Shown piece by piece: positions 48,251 to 62,818 of a stretch of 64,000 nt of DNA. Position 1 is the stretch's first letter; each line of letters opens with the position of its first letter. The stretch comes from Homalodisca vitripennis (taxonomy: Eukaryota > Arthropoda > Insecta > Hemiptera > Cicadellidae), in the NCBI RefSeq assembly GCF_021130785.1, contig NC_060213.1, forward strand, positions 99,254,501 to 99,318,500, written 5' to 3'. The position numbers and the translations under genes were made by a program. A model generated the notes under the pieces. It saw only the letters and a program-made list of their open reading frames with translations. It was not told the origin of the DNA and did not search any database.

Positions 48251-49129
48251 ATGCAATTAAATTATTTTGAGTATATGCACATCGATAAATTGAAGAACAA
48301 TTTGCACACGTATACAGATATAAGAGTATATGTTTATAGCATTTAACGTACAAATATCATAGTACTACAAAATTATTATAATTAAAGTGTCAAGGAGAAC
48401 AGATTTCATCTAAATGCTGAGTGAATATTTATGAATATCTTTTTACTGTGGTTTCATTTTTAAACGTATTTATATTTACAAAAAAATAAGAATATTTTAC
48501 ATGATATTACTTTACTTTATGTTTCTGTCGTGATGTAATACACTTTAAATCATATGATTACATCATTATTAATTGCATTTTACTTTATAAACATTTATAT
48601 ACTAAAAAAACCACTCCTCTTTGGTTATATTTAGTAATGTGTCTTAAAATGTACCGTAAAATATATAAATAAGCATGTTATGTATAAATTTTCTTCTGAT
48701 GTTTTTCGGCATGGTTTTATCGTTATAATGATTTAATATTTTGTCAATAGCCTAAGAAGAGGAATAATAATTAGTTTATTGATTTAATTTAATAATGCCC
48801 ACATTGCTTTTTCGTAATCAGTTTCAACATACATGCATTATTTAGATTCCATAACAACATGGTTTTAAAATGTAAAACCAACAAAGTACGAATACAAAAT
48901 TATAAATTTACCTTTTACCTTACTCGTGTTATATCCATGCTCCTGATTATTATTTGTCAAAAACCAGCTACAAATTTTATATAAATTATAAGGATAAGGA
49001 ATTTATATTTTAACTTTTAATTTTAACTTATTTTTAATGCGAGTAAATGAAATAAATATTCCTATATAACTTGACTTACACTTGCAGTTGGAAGAGAGCC
49101 ATATATTATTTGTTCAATATTTAACACTG
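48251..49129. other. AT-rich stretch before minisatellite E
   Basis: No ORF, element or RNA signal could be supported. Confidence 0.5.
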
Positions 49130-50590
49130 TACATATTATGAGAGTGCTACTGTTATAAAGGTTAACACAGTGGGCTTAGAATCTTTCCGTAACAGAGGAC
49201 TGTAGTAGAGCTAGTCTTGTCCACAACCATTACCCAACACTAAATGTAATATTATAAAGTTACGAACAGGAATGTAAGCACAACGTGCTCATAATCTTTC
49301 CATAACAGAGGACAGAAGTAGTGCTACTCTGTCAACAACCATAACCCACCAACTAAATGTAATATGATAAAGTCATTAGCAAGAGTGTAAACACAACGGT
49401 CTCAGAATATTGCCACGACAGAGGACGGAAGTAGTGCTACTCTGTTAACAACCATAACCCACAACTAAATGTAATATTATAAAGTCATTAGCAAGAGTGT
49501 AAACACAACGGTCTCAGAATATTGCCATAATAGAGGACGGAAGTAGTGCTACTCTGTCAACAACCATAACCCACACTAAATGTAATATGATAAAGTCATT
49601 AGCAAGAGTGTAAACACAACGGTCTCAGAATATTGCCACGACAGAGGACGGAAGTAGTGCTACTCTGTTAACAACCATAACCCACAACTAAATGTAATAT
49701 GATAAAGTCATTAGCCAAGAGTGTAAACACAACGGTCTCAGAATATTGCCACGACAGAGGACGGAAGTAGTGCTACTCTGTTAACAACCATAACCCACAC
49801 TAAATGTAATATTGTAAAGTCATTAGCAAGAGTGTAAACACAACGGTCTCAGAATATTGCCACGACAGAGGACGGAAGTAGTGATACTATGTTAACAACC
49901 ATAACCCACAACTAAATGTAATATGATAAAGTCATTAGCAAGAGTGTAAACACAACGGTCTCAGAATATTGCCACGACAGAGGACGGAAGTAGTGCTACT
50001 CTGTTAACAACCATAACCCACCACTAAATGTAATATGATAAAGTCATTAGCAAAAGTGTAAACACCACGGTCTCAGAATATTGCCACGACAGAGGACGGA
50101 AGTAGTGCTACTCTGTTAACAACCATAACCCACAACTAAATGTAATATGATAAAGTCATTAGCCAGAGTGTAAACACAACGGTCTCAGAATATTGCCACG
50201 ACAGAGGACGGAAGTAGTGCTACTCTGTTAACAACCATAACCCACACTAAATGTAATATGATAAAGTCATTAGCAAGAGTGTAAACACAACGGTCTCAGA
50301 ATATTGCCATGAAAGAGGACGGAAGTAGTGCTACACTATTAACAACCATAACCCACAACTAAATGTAATATGATAAAGTCATTAGCAAGAGTGTAAACAC
50401 AACGGTCTCAGAACCTTGCCATAATAGAGGACTGAAGTAGTGCTACTCTGTCCACAACCATAACCCACCACTAAATGTAATATGATAAAGTCGTTACTAA
50501 AAGTGTAAACACCACGGTCTCAGAACGTTGCCACGACAGAGGACGGAAGTAGACCTAGTCTTATCAAGAACCACAACCCGACACAAAATA
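49130..50590 (+). repeat. minisatellite array E, 111-113-bp monomer, about 13 copies
   Basis: GGTCTCAGAA recurs at 49,398, 49,510, 49,621, 49,734, 49,845, 49,957, 50,069 and on, spacing 111-113 bp. The first monomers (49,137-49,330) and the last (50,470-50,590) are more diverged, as expected when homogenisation acts in the middle. Confidence 0.97.
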
Positions 50591-52440
50591 ACCTCCTTTA
50601 ATTAACTACCAACACTGTACAAGTTGTCACCAAGCCACAGGCTCAACAGGCCGCTTTTATTAACCCATTACCTCATATAATGTTCTTATTACAAACATAG
50701 TCATTTATTTGCGTACTGTGTCCTCGTTAGATTCACATCCGAGACATTCTAAAGTGTTAATGAGTAACTAAATTATATAAACAAACAAATTTTATAACAG
50801 GAAAATAATCATGCATATACCTCCTAATATATTTTGTGAATTCTCGTATATTTCATTTCATAAATAAACTTTATTTTTAATTTATGTAGGAAACAAATTA
50901 CTGCAGTTCAGGATCCGAGAGTTAATTTGCACAATCACAGAATCTTATGTTTGTTGAAATTGATAGATTAGTTTTCCTTTAGAAACAAATATTAATACTG
51001 TTTATATCCTCTGAGATACTAATGATAGGATATCAAGACAGTTAAAATATGAAATGATACAGTTTTATCAGATTTTGTGATTGACATATAATCTTATCAA
51101 ATAATATAATCTTTACACATTAAAAAAGTTTTTAACTACGTAGACCCTTATTATTACACAAAATCTAATGGTGTCTATATTTGTGTTCATGTATGTGTGT
51201 TATTCATCTATTTATAACTAATCTAAAATCTGTATTGAAATTTTTCAATGACCTACTTAGGGTCCCTGGGTAACTTATAGACCTATCTCTATTTCAAAAA
51301 TTTGTTAGTTATAGAAAACGGCTTTTTTGGCTAAATCAGTATGTATTGTTGTATGCATATACAACACATTTAGTGTTTTTGTAATCAACTGTTCTTTGTA
51401 AAAATATTAGTACTTGTGACAAATAAAAAAATGTTTAATTACTTTAAGTAAATTTTTATTTTTTTAAGTTTATACTATTGTAATTATAAAATAACCTAAA
51501 AAGTAACAACCCCTTAATTTAACTGACTTTGTAATCACTGATGAGCGCAGAGGTTATCCGAGTTGAAGCCCACACACAAAGTCTACCAAGTCACTATAAA
51601 GTTACGTTTTATAGAATAGTAACTATATGTGTTAATACATTATAGAGCGTACTAAATTTCTATAAAAATAAATAATAAATATTTATTCTTCTATTTTCCC
51701 TTTGCCATCCTAGTTATCCATAAGATCAATGTAAAAATATTTGCCAACTGTCAGCTAAATCACATGGAGTGACATGCACCAGTCTCATCGTTATTTATTT
51801 ACTAGAAATGAAGCGTCATCATCCACAATTCGCTATAGGTGACTTCGCTTTCGAGACATCGCGCAGATAGACAGAAACTCATTGAATTTAACCTTTGCTT
51901 TATTAGAGGCTATTAGAGGTTACAACTATAGAGTCCTCTATTCATCTTAACCTCGATGGACAGACATGCGGAAATGAAATTATTCCAGCACCACTAGTGA
52001 TTGGCTTCGCTAATGATCGGGCAATGGACACTTTAAATATCGTAAAACCCATTCTTTGAACTCTAAGATAAAGTGTATTACTATATTATATAGGTATATG
52101 TATGTAAAGAAACATACTCATAAAAGGTGGCTATTAATCTTCAACATTAATTATTACTTGATTGGCAGTGGGATAATAATCGGCCTGATGTCGTGATAGA
52201 AATGTTGACTTTGCTCCATCAAACTTGTTGGCAAGATCGATCGATGCTTAGACCCTGATAAGTGCATTCCATTAACTAGAAAGTGGAACTACACCTGGGA
52301 AGTCCAAGTTCACATTAACTATGCCCCTAGTCAACAAGATGATTCATTAATAGGTTTCTAATTGTTGATCAGCTTCGTTTAATTAAACAAGTTTGTTTAC
52401 TTTTAATTTGGTGAGTTTAATTGAACCGAGTTGAAAAGGA
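50560..52440 (+). repeat. duplicated segment X, copy 1
   Basis: Matches 55,075-56,905 throughout (ACCAACACTGTA, CAGGCTCAACAGGCCGC, GATGAGCGCAGAGGTTATCC). The 51,700-52,020 part (AACTGTCAGCTAAATCACA, GTGACTTCGCTTTCGAG) is the best kept and looks like an older interspersed element, not identified. At 52,440 it joins directly to segment Y, while copy 2 continues into Z. Confidence 0.9.
52154..52288 (-). other. candidate internal exon, copy 3 (frameshifted)
   Basis: The TAG acceptor is kept (CTTCCCAGGTGTAG). S-L-V-N-G-M-H-L-S-G-S-K-H-R-S-I-L-P-T-S-L-M is read, then a 1-nt loss relative to the 56.7-kb copy changes frame. Confidence 0.3.
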
Positions 52441-52454
52441 GAAAGTATAATTTT

Positions 52455-54718
52455 GAAAACATATTTAATTTGTGAGTATTTTTAACAAAACCTAATATAA
52501 ATCTAAAAAACAAGATCAAGATGGAGTTAATGTTTCATTGTGCTTCTTAAAACCTTAGGTTTCACAGATAATATAATCTGTCGTGTCCTTGTTATCTGTT
52601 TACTCTAGTTTTAGGGCCTTCGTAATTTAATTAACGGTTTGAATAAGGTCTAATATAAATGAAAAGAATACAGAATAAATAAACCCTGACCAAGGCGCTC
52701 GGGGCGTGGTGGCTTTGCCAGGTAAGGGGTAGTAAAGGTGAGTAAATTTGTGTTTTGGATTTAAAATAGTATAAAGCTAAGATTTTATATATTTTAATAA
52801 GTAATAATGTTAAGAAACTGCTCGTTCTTTGCCGGAAACTTCGTATGTTTATTAAAAAGCTAACTGAAAGGTTATAAGCAAATTTTGTTTACAGTCTTTA
52901 GTTCATCCTAGTTTCCTGTGGTCAGATAGACAGATAATCAACTATATAAAAAAATATTTCTTATCTTCCCAGAATACAAAAAAAATCGATCTTTGATTAA
53001 AATTTGTTGTTGACGATGGATGGTTTGACGGAATAGATGGACTCCGAATAAATTTAATTTTCGCAAGTGGAAATCGACGTTCCGCATGTTGTAGAATTTT
53101 CCTTATTAAGTTTCTGACAATGAGGAAGATGGTAGATTTTAATCCTTAGTAGTACTGTACAACTTTTACAGAAAAAATGTGTTACCCTACTGAGTAGATA
53201 GGTTTCAATGACGCTCTGCGCAACTCTTTGATGGGTGGACATGCACTGTCACAGAACTCATTGTTGTCTATGTTAGAAATAAAATTTCATGCAAAAGTCT
53301 TCAGATTAAATTTCATTCGAGATCTTTCGACACGATACATTCTATAAATGCTATTTTCATTAATAATTTAAAGGCTTTATCATTAAAAATTTTAATTATT
53401 AAACACTCCACCTCAACTATGAAGTAGTTGTTCTTCATCATAATAATGTTTTGGTTATGATAACTATGCTGTTATTAACCTTCCACTTCCTGGTGTTTTT
53501 TTTCAATATTTGTAATGCTAGCAACACTGTTGTGTGATATTAGAACCTCCAGCTCCTGTTATCGCAGAAAATCAAAACTCAATCGTTTTAATCTAAAACT
53601 ATGAAAATATAGTAAATACTCATAGTAAAACAACAATAGACCTACAATATATCTTGTTACAAGGGAAGAATTTCAATAAAAGGGCAAGTAGTATAGTACG
53701 TTATATAATGACATTGAGTACAGCTGTCCATCTTGGTACGGGCCAACTGACTTTGTTTCATTACATCACGATCGGCTCTTCTTCACCAATAGATTAAATT
53801 GCAGCTAACAAAAGGATAACACGATACAAAGGAGTATCAAGGAATTCCACAAAACGTTGCTGAGAGAACTACGCTGCCCTTCAACCTTTTGCCCTTAAAA
53901 TCAATAGAGTACTTTTTTGCACCAATAGAAACACATTTACCAAGTTTCTAGTAGTTTTATATCTAAACTTCTTGCTCACAGACGGCAGTGGTGGTTACTG
54001 TTTCTGAATAACCAATCTTCTGAAGTATCTGTATGTACTTTGCTGTACATTGACATCCATACTCACAAATCAAAAAAGATTATCCTTGTACCAAGAGGTA
54101 CCTATGTACCAGGTTTAAATTACTAACATTGTTTTGCCAGTATTTATTGCATGCATGTGCAGATTACTACACAATTATAAGAAGGAACTGTCGGATCCTT
54201 AATGAGTTCGCTAGTAACAGTCAGGGTGGCACAAGAGTTCTTTATTCAACTTGTGTAATGCCCCTCGGCACTATACGCGTACATCTCTTTTTTAACTTTG
54301 TATTTCTTTTGATTATATTCCCCATTAATAATTGTAACCACCCAATTCAATTATGTTATGATTATTGTGCTAAGAGCTCAAAATGTTTTTAAATGCTGTA
54401 CACCATTATCGTAACTTGCCTTTTGTACTAGACGCACTGCCCTTACGGGCGAGATATTACCTTTACGGTAATAAACTTTGGGAGTTATTATCGTAAATAA
54501 TAGTATAATAAATAAATAAATTCCTCTCCTATTAATAGTACAAATTTCGCTAAATTTCTTACACGTGTCTAACCATAAAATGGATGTTTGATATTCCTGT
54601 GAACCAGTTTTCATCCAAAAAGTTACTCTTTTACGTAACTATCTGTGCAGTATAATATTTTTAATCACTATAAAAATGTATTTAAGTGTCGAATAATACA
54701 CTAATATTTATAATAATT
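52455..54718 (+). repeat. duplicated segment Y, copy 1
   Basis: Matches 59,147-61,305. Landmarks: CAAGGCGCTCGGGGCGTGGTGG (52,693; -AAGGAGCTTGGG- in copy 2), TTACATCACGATCGGCTCTTC, and GGTACCTATGTACCAGG, which links it to 22.73 kb. The ORF at 54,129-54,392 is not matched by an equivalent frame in copy 2, so it is not called. Confidence 0.9.
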
Positions 54719-54734
54719 ATAAATAAAATTATTT

Positions 54735-55095
54735 TCTACAACCATAATCCACCACTAAATGTAATATGATAAAGTTACCAACAGGAATGTAAGCACAACG
54801 GGTTCATAATCTTTCCATAACAGAGGACAAAAGTAGTGCTACTCTGTCAAAAACCATAACCCACCAATAAATGTAATATGATAAAGTTATTAGCAAGAGT
54901 GTAAACACAACGGTCTCAGAACCTTGCCATAACAGAGGACGGAAGTAGAGCTAGTCTGTCAACAACCATAACAAACCACTAAATGTAATATGATAAATTC
55001 ATTAGCTAGAGTGTAAACACAACGGTCTCAGACCGTTGCCACGACAGAGGACGGAAGTAGAGCTAGTCTTGTCAAGAACCACAACCCGACACAAA
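54735..55095 (+). repeat. minisatellite array E', about 3.5 copies
   Basis: Same monomer as array E (AATGTAATATGATAAA, GAGTGTAAACACAACGG), short and less uniform; flows into X' at the same point as E flows into X. Confidence 0.93.
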
Positions 55096-56905
55096 ATAAC
55101 CCGATTTAATGAACTACCAACACTGTAACAAGTTGTCACCAAACCACAGGCTCAACAGGCCGCTTTTATTAACCCATTACCCTCATTTAATGTTCTTATT
55201 GCAACCATAATAATTTATTTGCGTAAATTTTCCTCGTTAGATTCACTTCCAAGACATTCTAAAGTGTTAAAGAGTAACTGAAATATATAAACAAACAAAT
55301 TTTATAACAGGAAAATAATCGTGCATATACCTGCTAATATATTTTGAGAATTCCCGTATATTTCTTTTCGTAAATAAATGTTATTTTTAACTTGTGTAGG
55401 AAACAAATTATTGCAGTTCAGGATCCGAGAGTCAATTTGCATAATCACACAATCTTATGTTTCTTGAAAGTGATAGATTAATTTTCCTTTAGAAACAAAT
55501 ATTAATACTTTTTATTCTCGGAGATACTAATGATAGGATATCAAGAGAGTTAAAGATATGACATGATACATTTTTGTCAGATTTTGTAATTCTTTTAATT
55601 TTGACACATAAAAAAAGTTGTGAAAAACGTAAAACCTTGTTATTACACAAAATATAATGGTGTCTGTCTTTGAGTTCATGTATGTGTGTAATTCATCGAT
55701 TTAGAACTACTGTACCATTTGTGTTAAATATGATTCAATGGCATACTTAGGGTCCATGGTTAACTTAAAGCCCTATCTCTATTAAGACATTCCTTTGGTA
55801 TACAAAACATCTATTTTGGCTTAATCATTAGAGAGTAAATTTGTTTTTGTAATCAGCTGTTCTTTGTAAAAATATTAGTACTTGTGACAAATAAAAAATT
55901 TTTATTTACTTTAAGTAAATTTTTATTTTTTAAAGTTTATACTATTGTAAGTATAAAATAACCTAAAAGTAACAACCTGTTAATTTAACTGACTTTGTAA
56001 TCACTGATGAGCGCAGAGGTTATCCGAGTTTAAATAATAAAAGCTCACACACAAAGTCTACTAAGTCAATATAAAATTATAATTTATTTAATAGTAAGTC
56101 TATATCTGATAATACGTCATAGGGTGTACTAAATTTCTATAAAAATAAAAAAGAAATATTTATTCTTCTATTTTCTCTTTGCCATCCTAGTTATCCATAA
56201 GATCAATGTAAAAATATTTGCCAACTGTCAGCTAAATCACATGGAGTGACATGCACCAGTCTCATCGTTATTTATATACTAGAAATGAAGCGTAATCATC
56301 CACAATTCGCTATAGGTGACTTCGCTTTCGAGGCATCGCGCGGACAGACAGAAACTCATTGAATTTAATCCTTGCATTATTAGAGGCTAAGTTACGACTA
56401 TAAAGTCCTCTATTCATCTTAGCCTCGATGGACAGACATGCGGAAATGAAATTATTCCAGCACCACTAGTGATTGGCTTCGCTAATGATCTGGCAATGGA
56501 CACTTTAAATATCGTAAAACCCATTCTTTGAACTCTAAGATAAAGTGTATTACTATATTATATAGGTATATGTATATAAAGAAACATACTCATAAAGGTA
56601 GCTATTAATCTTCAACATCAATTACTACTTGATTGGCAGTGGGATAATAATCGGCCAGATGTGGTGATAGAAATGTTGACTTTGCTACCATCAAACTTGT
56701 TGGCAAGATCGATCGATGCTCAGACCCTGATAAGTGCAGTCCATTAACTAGAGAGTGCAACTACACCTGGGAAGTCCAAGTTCACATTAACTATGCCCCT
56801 AGTCAACAAGATGTTTCATTAATAGGTTTCTAATTGTTGATCAGCTTCGTTTAATTAAACAAGTTTGTTTACTTTTATTTTGGTGAGTTTAATTGAACCG
56901 AGTTG
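55075..56905 (+). repeat. duplicated segment X', copy 2
   Basis: Parallel to 50,560-52,440 with scattered substitutions and small indels; copy-specific bases include TTTAAATAATAAA near 56,030. Confidence 0.9.
56605..56760 (-). other. candidate internal exon (RSI/AKSTF exon), copy 4
   Basis: Longest clear version: after GTGTAG it reads L-H-S-L-V-N-G-L-H-L-S-G-S-E-H-R-S-I-L-P, then T-S-L-M-V-A-K-S-T-F-L-S-P-H-L-A-D-Y-Y, and ends V-I-D-V-E-D-stop; 51 codons. A GT (CAATCAA-GTAGTA) near the end could be a donor. Similarity to the 7.9-kb copy extends to N-Q-V/L-V. Confidence 0.38.
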
Positions 56906-59146
56906 CCATTGAGAATGTAGCGTCATAGTCATTATCCAATATTTATTCCATAGTCAGTGTAATACTAGTATAGTATAAATACATTTATAAATTATATGTA
57001 TTGATTATATACCGAAGTTACAAATGTAGTGGAACGTTCCTTACGGCTTTTAAGTAAACAATGATTGACTACGTAAAACTGCGTTGACCATCCTTTTTTA
57101 GAGTTTCAACGGCAAAAGCGAGTTCTGTAGAATAAATAACTATATTATTTTCAAAGAGAATATAGAATTAAGTTTTTTTAAGTAAAAAATGTGTTCTTCA
57201 TGGTTTAATTTATTGTGATGAAACTGTATTTTAAAGCAGACTGAATGAAATATAGATTCACCTGGTACAAATTACTGGTTTAAAGGACATTTATAGTAAT
57301 TTATCCATGGAGGAGTTACTATACGAGTATATTGCAATGTATATAAATCTAAAAGCCTTGTATTTTCTATTCAAGCCTACGTGCAAAAGGATTGTATTTT
57401 AAAGTCGAAAGTAGTTTAGATCATTCATTTTACAAAAATATATGGTAAGAGACAACAATTATACATTTATGTTTGAGGTACAACGTACCCCAAACATAAT
57501 TAATGGGACAGTGAGGAAAATGGCAAGAGAAGCTGTCTGGTGGAGTGTCATTAAATTCTCCAAAACTTGTTGACAAATATGTCCACCAGGCTTTAAACTT
57601 ACTTATTATTTTCTTCTATGTGTTCTTTTTAAAGAGTCCTCTTGTTACAGACTTAAAAAACACATAGCCAACTCTAAGTGTTCCAAATTTTCCTTTCTGT
57701 TCCTTATTTTGATTACATTATATATTAATTAATCGTACTGTCATCTGAAAACATAAATATAATCAGACACCAACCCAATCCCTCTTGTTCACAATTCAAC
57801 CTGTTTGTTGTAAAAAAAAAAATACGCAAACAGAATACTAAGTAACGCTGTAACTAAAGCTATTTATAAAATTTGCCCTCTGAACCTTGTGCCTTCACAT
57901 ATGTGCGGATTTTTAACACAACTCATTTAATAAGGAACTAGTTGAAACATTCTGTTAACATTTGAGATGGCAGGTGTTTTTGTAATGGATATATATTACT
58001 GAAGCTATGTTAAAATTTATTTTATTAAATGGAGTAAAATATTTTAAAAACATAAGCTATAACAGTTCATAGTTTGAATCACAACAAATCTCTTTTATGA
58101 TCTTCAAAGGTTGAGAAGAATATAAAGAGAAGGCGTCTCTCTATTGTCAGAGTTCCACCCTCCCTCTAAACCTGTTACAACACTTGCAATATGAGATAAC
58201 TTCCATGGGAGCTAACTATAGCTAAATTAGTTAAGTCCAGTGAATCCCTTTGGAGGATTAATAGTGATTTTGATGTTTGAAAACATTGGAAAAGGAATAA
58301 ATTAATATCTGTTAAATATAGTAGGTATTTATTATTTTTTTTTATTATGGACTTACTTATGCTTAACGTTACCACCCTTAGTATGTACTTTGGTCATTTG
58401 AATCTATACCATATGATCATACTACATCATTAATGACATTATATTGTAAGCATTGGTACACATAAACATATTTGTAGTATTAAAACAACCGCAATAACTT
58501 ATTATTTTGAACTGGTTATTCTAACGAGGGTTAAAATACATGTTTGTAAAATGTTTTATTTCTATGGGTACAAGCAATATTATTACAATACAAATGTTAA
58601 TTTAATTAGTAATAAATAAATATATTAATTTTGATGAGCATACACAAATTGAAATTATTATAAACATATACAGAGTTTATATACATGAAATACAAAAGTA
58701 AACATTTGGGACAGAAATGTTACAATGCATTTTCAACCTAAAACTGAGAGCTAAGCATGTGCCGCTTTAAATGGTGATGGAGAAGATAATGTATTTTCAA
58801 AACCGTCTAAAGCAACAACTAGTAGCTATTTCATCGCCATAATTTCACATCGTCAGTTCCAACAACATCTCGTCTTGAGAGAAAATATCAGGTTTATAAT
58901 ATCACCCTAACAAGCTTGATGTGTCTAATCTCTTTTAATCCGTTACGGCCATCAACTAAAAACCAGATTACGAAATTGGTTAGTTATACGAACTCATTTA
59001 CAGTTAGACATTTTATAAATCCCTCATTAATTATGGTGAACTCTAGTAAGAAAATTTAAACTGCAATCATTATATGTCATCGTATGCTAATGGTAATCCT
59101 GAATTTTTTTAATACCTGAAATGTTTACATTTTTTTAAAATATATT
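56906..59146. repeat. segment Z, present in one of two duplicate blocks
   Basis: Between X' and Y' only. Parts match 39.6-41.0 kb and 44.1-44.3 kb, so Z belongs to the original unit and was deleted between X and Y at 52,440. The open frame at 58,175-58,375 on the minus strand has no motif. Confidence 0.75.
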
Positions 59147-61305
59147 TTTGAAAACATATTCAATTTGTGAGTATTTTTACAAAACGTAATATAAATCTAT
59201 AAAACAAGATCTAGATGGAGTTAATTTTTCATTCTAATTCTTAACATTTTATGTTTCACAGATAATATAATCTGTCGTGTCCTTGTTATCTGTTTACTCT
59301 AGTGTTAGGGCCTTCGTAATTTTATTAACGGTTAGAATGAGGTCTAATATAAATAAAAAGAATAAAGAATAAATAAACCATGGCCAAGGAGCTTGGGTCG
59401 TGGTGGCTTTGGCAGATAACGGGTAGTAAAGTTGAGTAAATTTTAGTTTTTTTTGATTCAAAATAGTATAAAGCTAAGATTCTATACATTTTAATTGGTA
59501 ATAATGTTAAGAAACAGCTCGTTCTTTGCCGGAAACTTCGTATATTTATTAAAAAGCTAACTGCAAGGTTATAAGTTAATTTTGTTTACACAAATTTAAA
59601 GTCCTTAGTTCATCCTAGTTTCCTGCGGTCAGATAGACAGATAATCAACTATACAAAAAAGATAATTCTGATCTTCCCAGAATACAAAAGAGGAATTGAT
59701 TAACGTTTGTTGTTGATGATGGATGATTTGAAAGAACAGATGGATTTAGAACAATTTTAGTTTTCCGAAGTGGAAATGGACATTCAGCATGTTGTACATT
59801 CTTACGTATTAAGTTTCTTACAGTGAGGAAGATGATCGATTTCGATCCTCGATAGTACTGTACAACTTTTACAGAAAAATTGTATTACCCTACTGAGTGG
59901 AAGGTTACAATGACGATCTGCCTAATTCTTTGATGGCTCGACATGCACCGTCATAGAACTCATTCTTGTCTTTGTTACAAATGAAGTTTTATGCAATATT
60001 TTAATGTTATTTAATACGAGATCTATTAACACTATGCATTCTAATTTTGTTCATTAGTGTTATTTTCATTAATAATTTAAAGGCTTTTATCATTACAAAT
60101 TTTAATTATAAAATATTCCATCTCAACTATAAAGTGGTTGTTCTTCATTATAATAATTCTTTGCTTTTAATAATGATGCTCCTGCCATTAGCCGTTGACT
60201 TGCTGGTATTTTTCAATATTTTTGATGCTAGGAACACTGATGTGGGACATTAGAACCTTCAGCTGTTGTCGTTATCGCAGATAATTAAAACTCACTCGTT
60301 TTGAAACTCACTAAAAGTATGAAAATATAGTAAATACACATAGTAAAACAACACTAGATATACTGACTTTGTTTCATTACATCACGATCGGCTCTTCTTC
60401 ACCATTAAATTAAATTGCAGCTAACAAAAGGATAACACGATACAAAGGAGTATCAAGGAATTCCACAAAACGTTGCTGAGAGAACTACGCTGCCCTTCAA
60501 CCTTTTGTCCTTAAAATCAATAGAGTTCTTCTTTGCACCAATAGAAACACATGTACCAAGTTTCTAGTAGTTTTATATCAACATTTCTTGCTCACAGACG
60601 GCAGTGGTGGTTACTGTTTCTGAATAACCAATCTTCTGAAGTATCTGTATGTACTTTGCTGTACATTGACATCCCATACTCACAAATCAAAAAAGATTAT
60701 CCTTGTACCAAGAGGTACCTATGTACCAGGTTTAAATTACTAACATTGTTTTGCCAGTATTTATTGCATGCATGTGCAGATTACTACACAATTATAAGAA
60801 GGAACTGTCGGATCCTTAATGAGTTCGCTAGTAACAGTCACGGTGGCAAAAGAGTTCTTTAGCCAACTTGTGTAATGCCCCTCGGCACTATACGCGTACA
60901 TCTCTTTTTTAACTTTGTATTTCTTTTGATTATATTCCCCATTTATAATTGTAACCACCAAATTCAACTATGTTGTGATTATTGTGATATGAGCTCAAAA
61001 TGTTTTTAAATGCTGTACACCATTATCGTAACTAGGCTTTCGTACTAGACGCACTGCCCGTTACGGTAATAAACTTTGGGAGTTATTATCGTAAATATTA
61101 TAATTAATAAATAGATTCCTCTCCTATTAATAGTACAAATTTCGCTAAATTTTCTTACACGTGTCTAACCATAAAATGGATGTTTGATATTCCTGTGAGT
61201 TTTCATCCAAAAAGTTATCTGTTACGTAACTATCCGTGCAATATAATATTTTTAATCACTATAAAAATATATTTAAGTGTGAAGAATACACTAATATTTA
61301 TAATA
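59147..61305 (+). repeat. duplicated segment Y', copy 2
   Basis: Parallel to 52,455-54,718. The ORF at 60,551-60,862 depends on an ATG and a 1-nt indel that Y lacks. End of recognisable array sequence. Confidence 0.9.
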
Positions 61306-62818
61306 ATTTTAACCAATCATTTATATTATAAAAAACCATAATATATATGTTTTAAATATTCACTATAGAAAATGCTATATTTCAAAGAAGACTGTTACGG
61401 AAATGGTCATATTTGGTAAAACAGTTTAACATTTTTTCACTGTCGGCATTCCTGAAATTTTAGTATATTCAACTTTATATTATTCTAATACCGTTTCTGT
61501 GTTATGTACATATCATGGAAATCTGCCTAACGTAATCACGCCCACCCTTAATGTGATTTATGGAAAATGTCTCCATAGCATCGATCAAAACCCCAAGTTA
61601 CAAACCGAAATATAATTTACTAGGATAATTTAAGTTTCAGGTCATTTAATAAAATATTTTGAAATAACATATTCCAATATCTAATTATTTAAAACATTAA
61701 AACCATCATAACACGAAAATTTTACAATAAAATACAGACGATTACAGTAAATTTGATAAAGTATCAACATTTGCAGGATATTTTAAAATTTATTATCACC
61801 AAAAGTATATCGATTTAGTTTAAACATGCCTTTGATGTAACTCATCACTCATCTTTGATTTTCACCAACCTCATGTAGATTCTGTTAAACATGCCTTAGA
61901 AGAGTTAGTTAACGTACTTTCTTCCAGATGATGCAATTCACATAGTTACAAATATTTATTTATATTACAGCATAATTTAAACTAAAAGTTTAACAAAACT
62001 TATTCTTTAATATTAAATATTTATTGATATCCCATAAGGTTCTCAGATAGTATTCATTACTGTTTTTGAGAAGTATAGGATTACGTTGCAGCAGTATGAG
62101 TGAATTCCACCAGTAACGTTATTTCCAACTGATTACAACTAAATCTGGCTAGAGTGTATTCTCTATGTCCTACATGATTTGTACCCCATGTCTAATGAAT
62201 TAAAAGTTTCAGTATAGCGGTGGGTCATATTGATTCAGAAATTATATTTTCAAATTTAATTTACAATTTATAGTCCAAGAACCATTAGCATTGTATTTGC
62301 ACACGAATAATTTTTTTCCATAAAATATACAAATAAAAGTTTCTTAAAAAAACAAATCGATCGTTAGCTACGCTAGTATTGGAAATGGAAATGGAAAGAG
62401 TTAAAAAATAAAAAGAAATAGTTTTTCTCTGATTGAATTTTGTTTATTTTTTGTATTTAAATTCACCCGCCAGATACTTCAATAGTATTTTTATCGAGGC
62501 TTGAAGGTTTTTTATACGGTGACCTGGCACTGTATTTACGTGCTTTATTGTTCATTTTAAGTGTGCTAAGCTAAGAATAATATTACGGTATCTGAGAAAA
62601 AAGCTGCAATTACATAATTTAACTAATTTTGAACTATAGCTAGGATGGCTGACGACTAATTCCTTTCTTAGGGAAAATCTCTCTATTGGCTTATAAATAA
62701 CTAGGTTTTTCGCTTATAGAATGCAATTCCACTTAATTACGAGCGCCTTAATGCATGCAGACACCAAGAAAATATTAAACAAATTAATTACGAAATAATT
62801 TGATGGTTACTTACTATT
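61306..62818. other. AT-rich stretch outside the array, nothing recognised
   Basis: No match to array blocks was noticed and no supportable ORF, RNA or element. Confidence 0.5.

Noticed and set aside
60551..60862. 103-codon ORF in Y' and the 87-codon ORF in Y (54,129-54,392)
   Set aside because: The start codon and one base differ between the two near-identical copies, so neither frame is kept.
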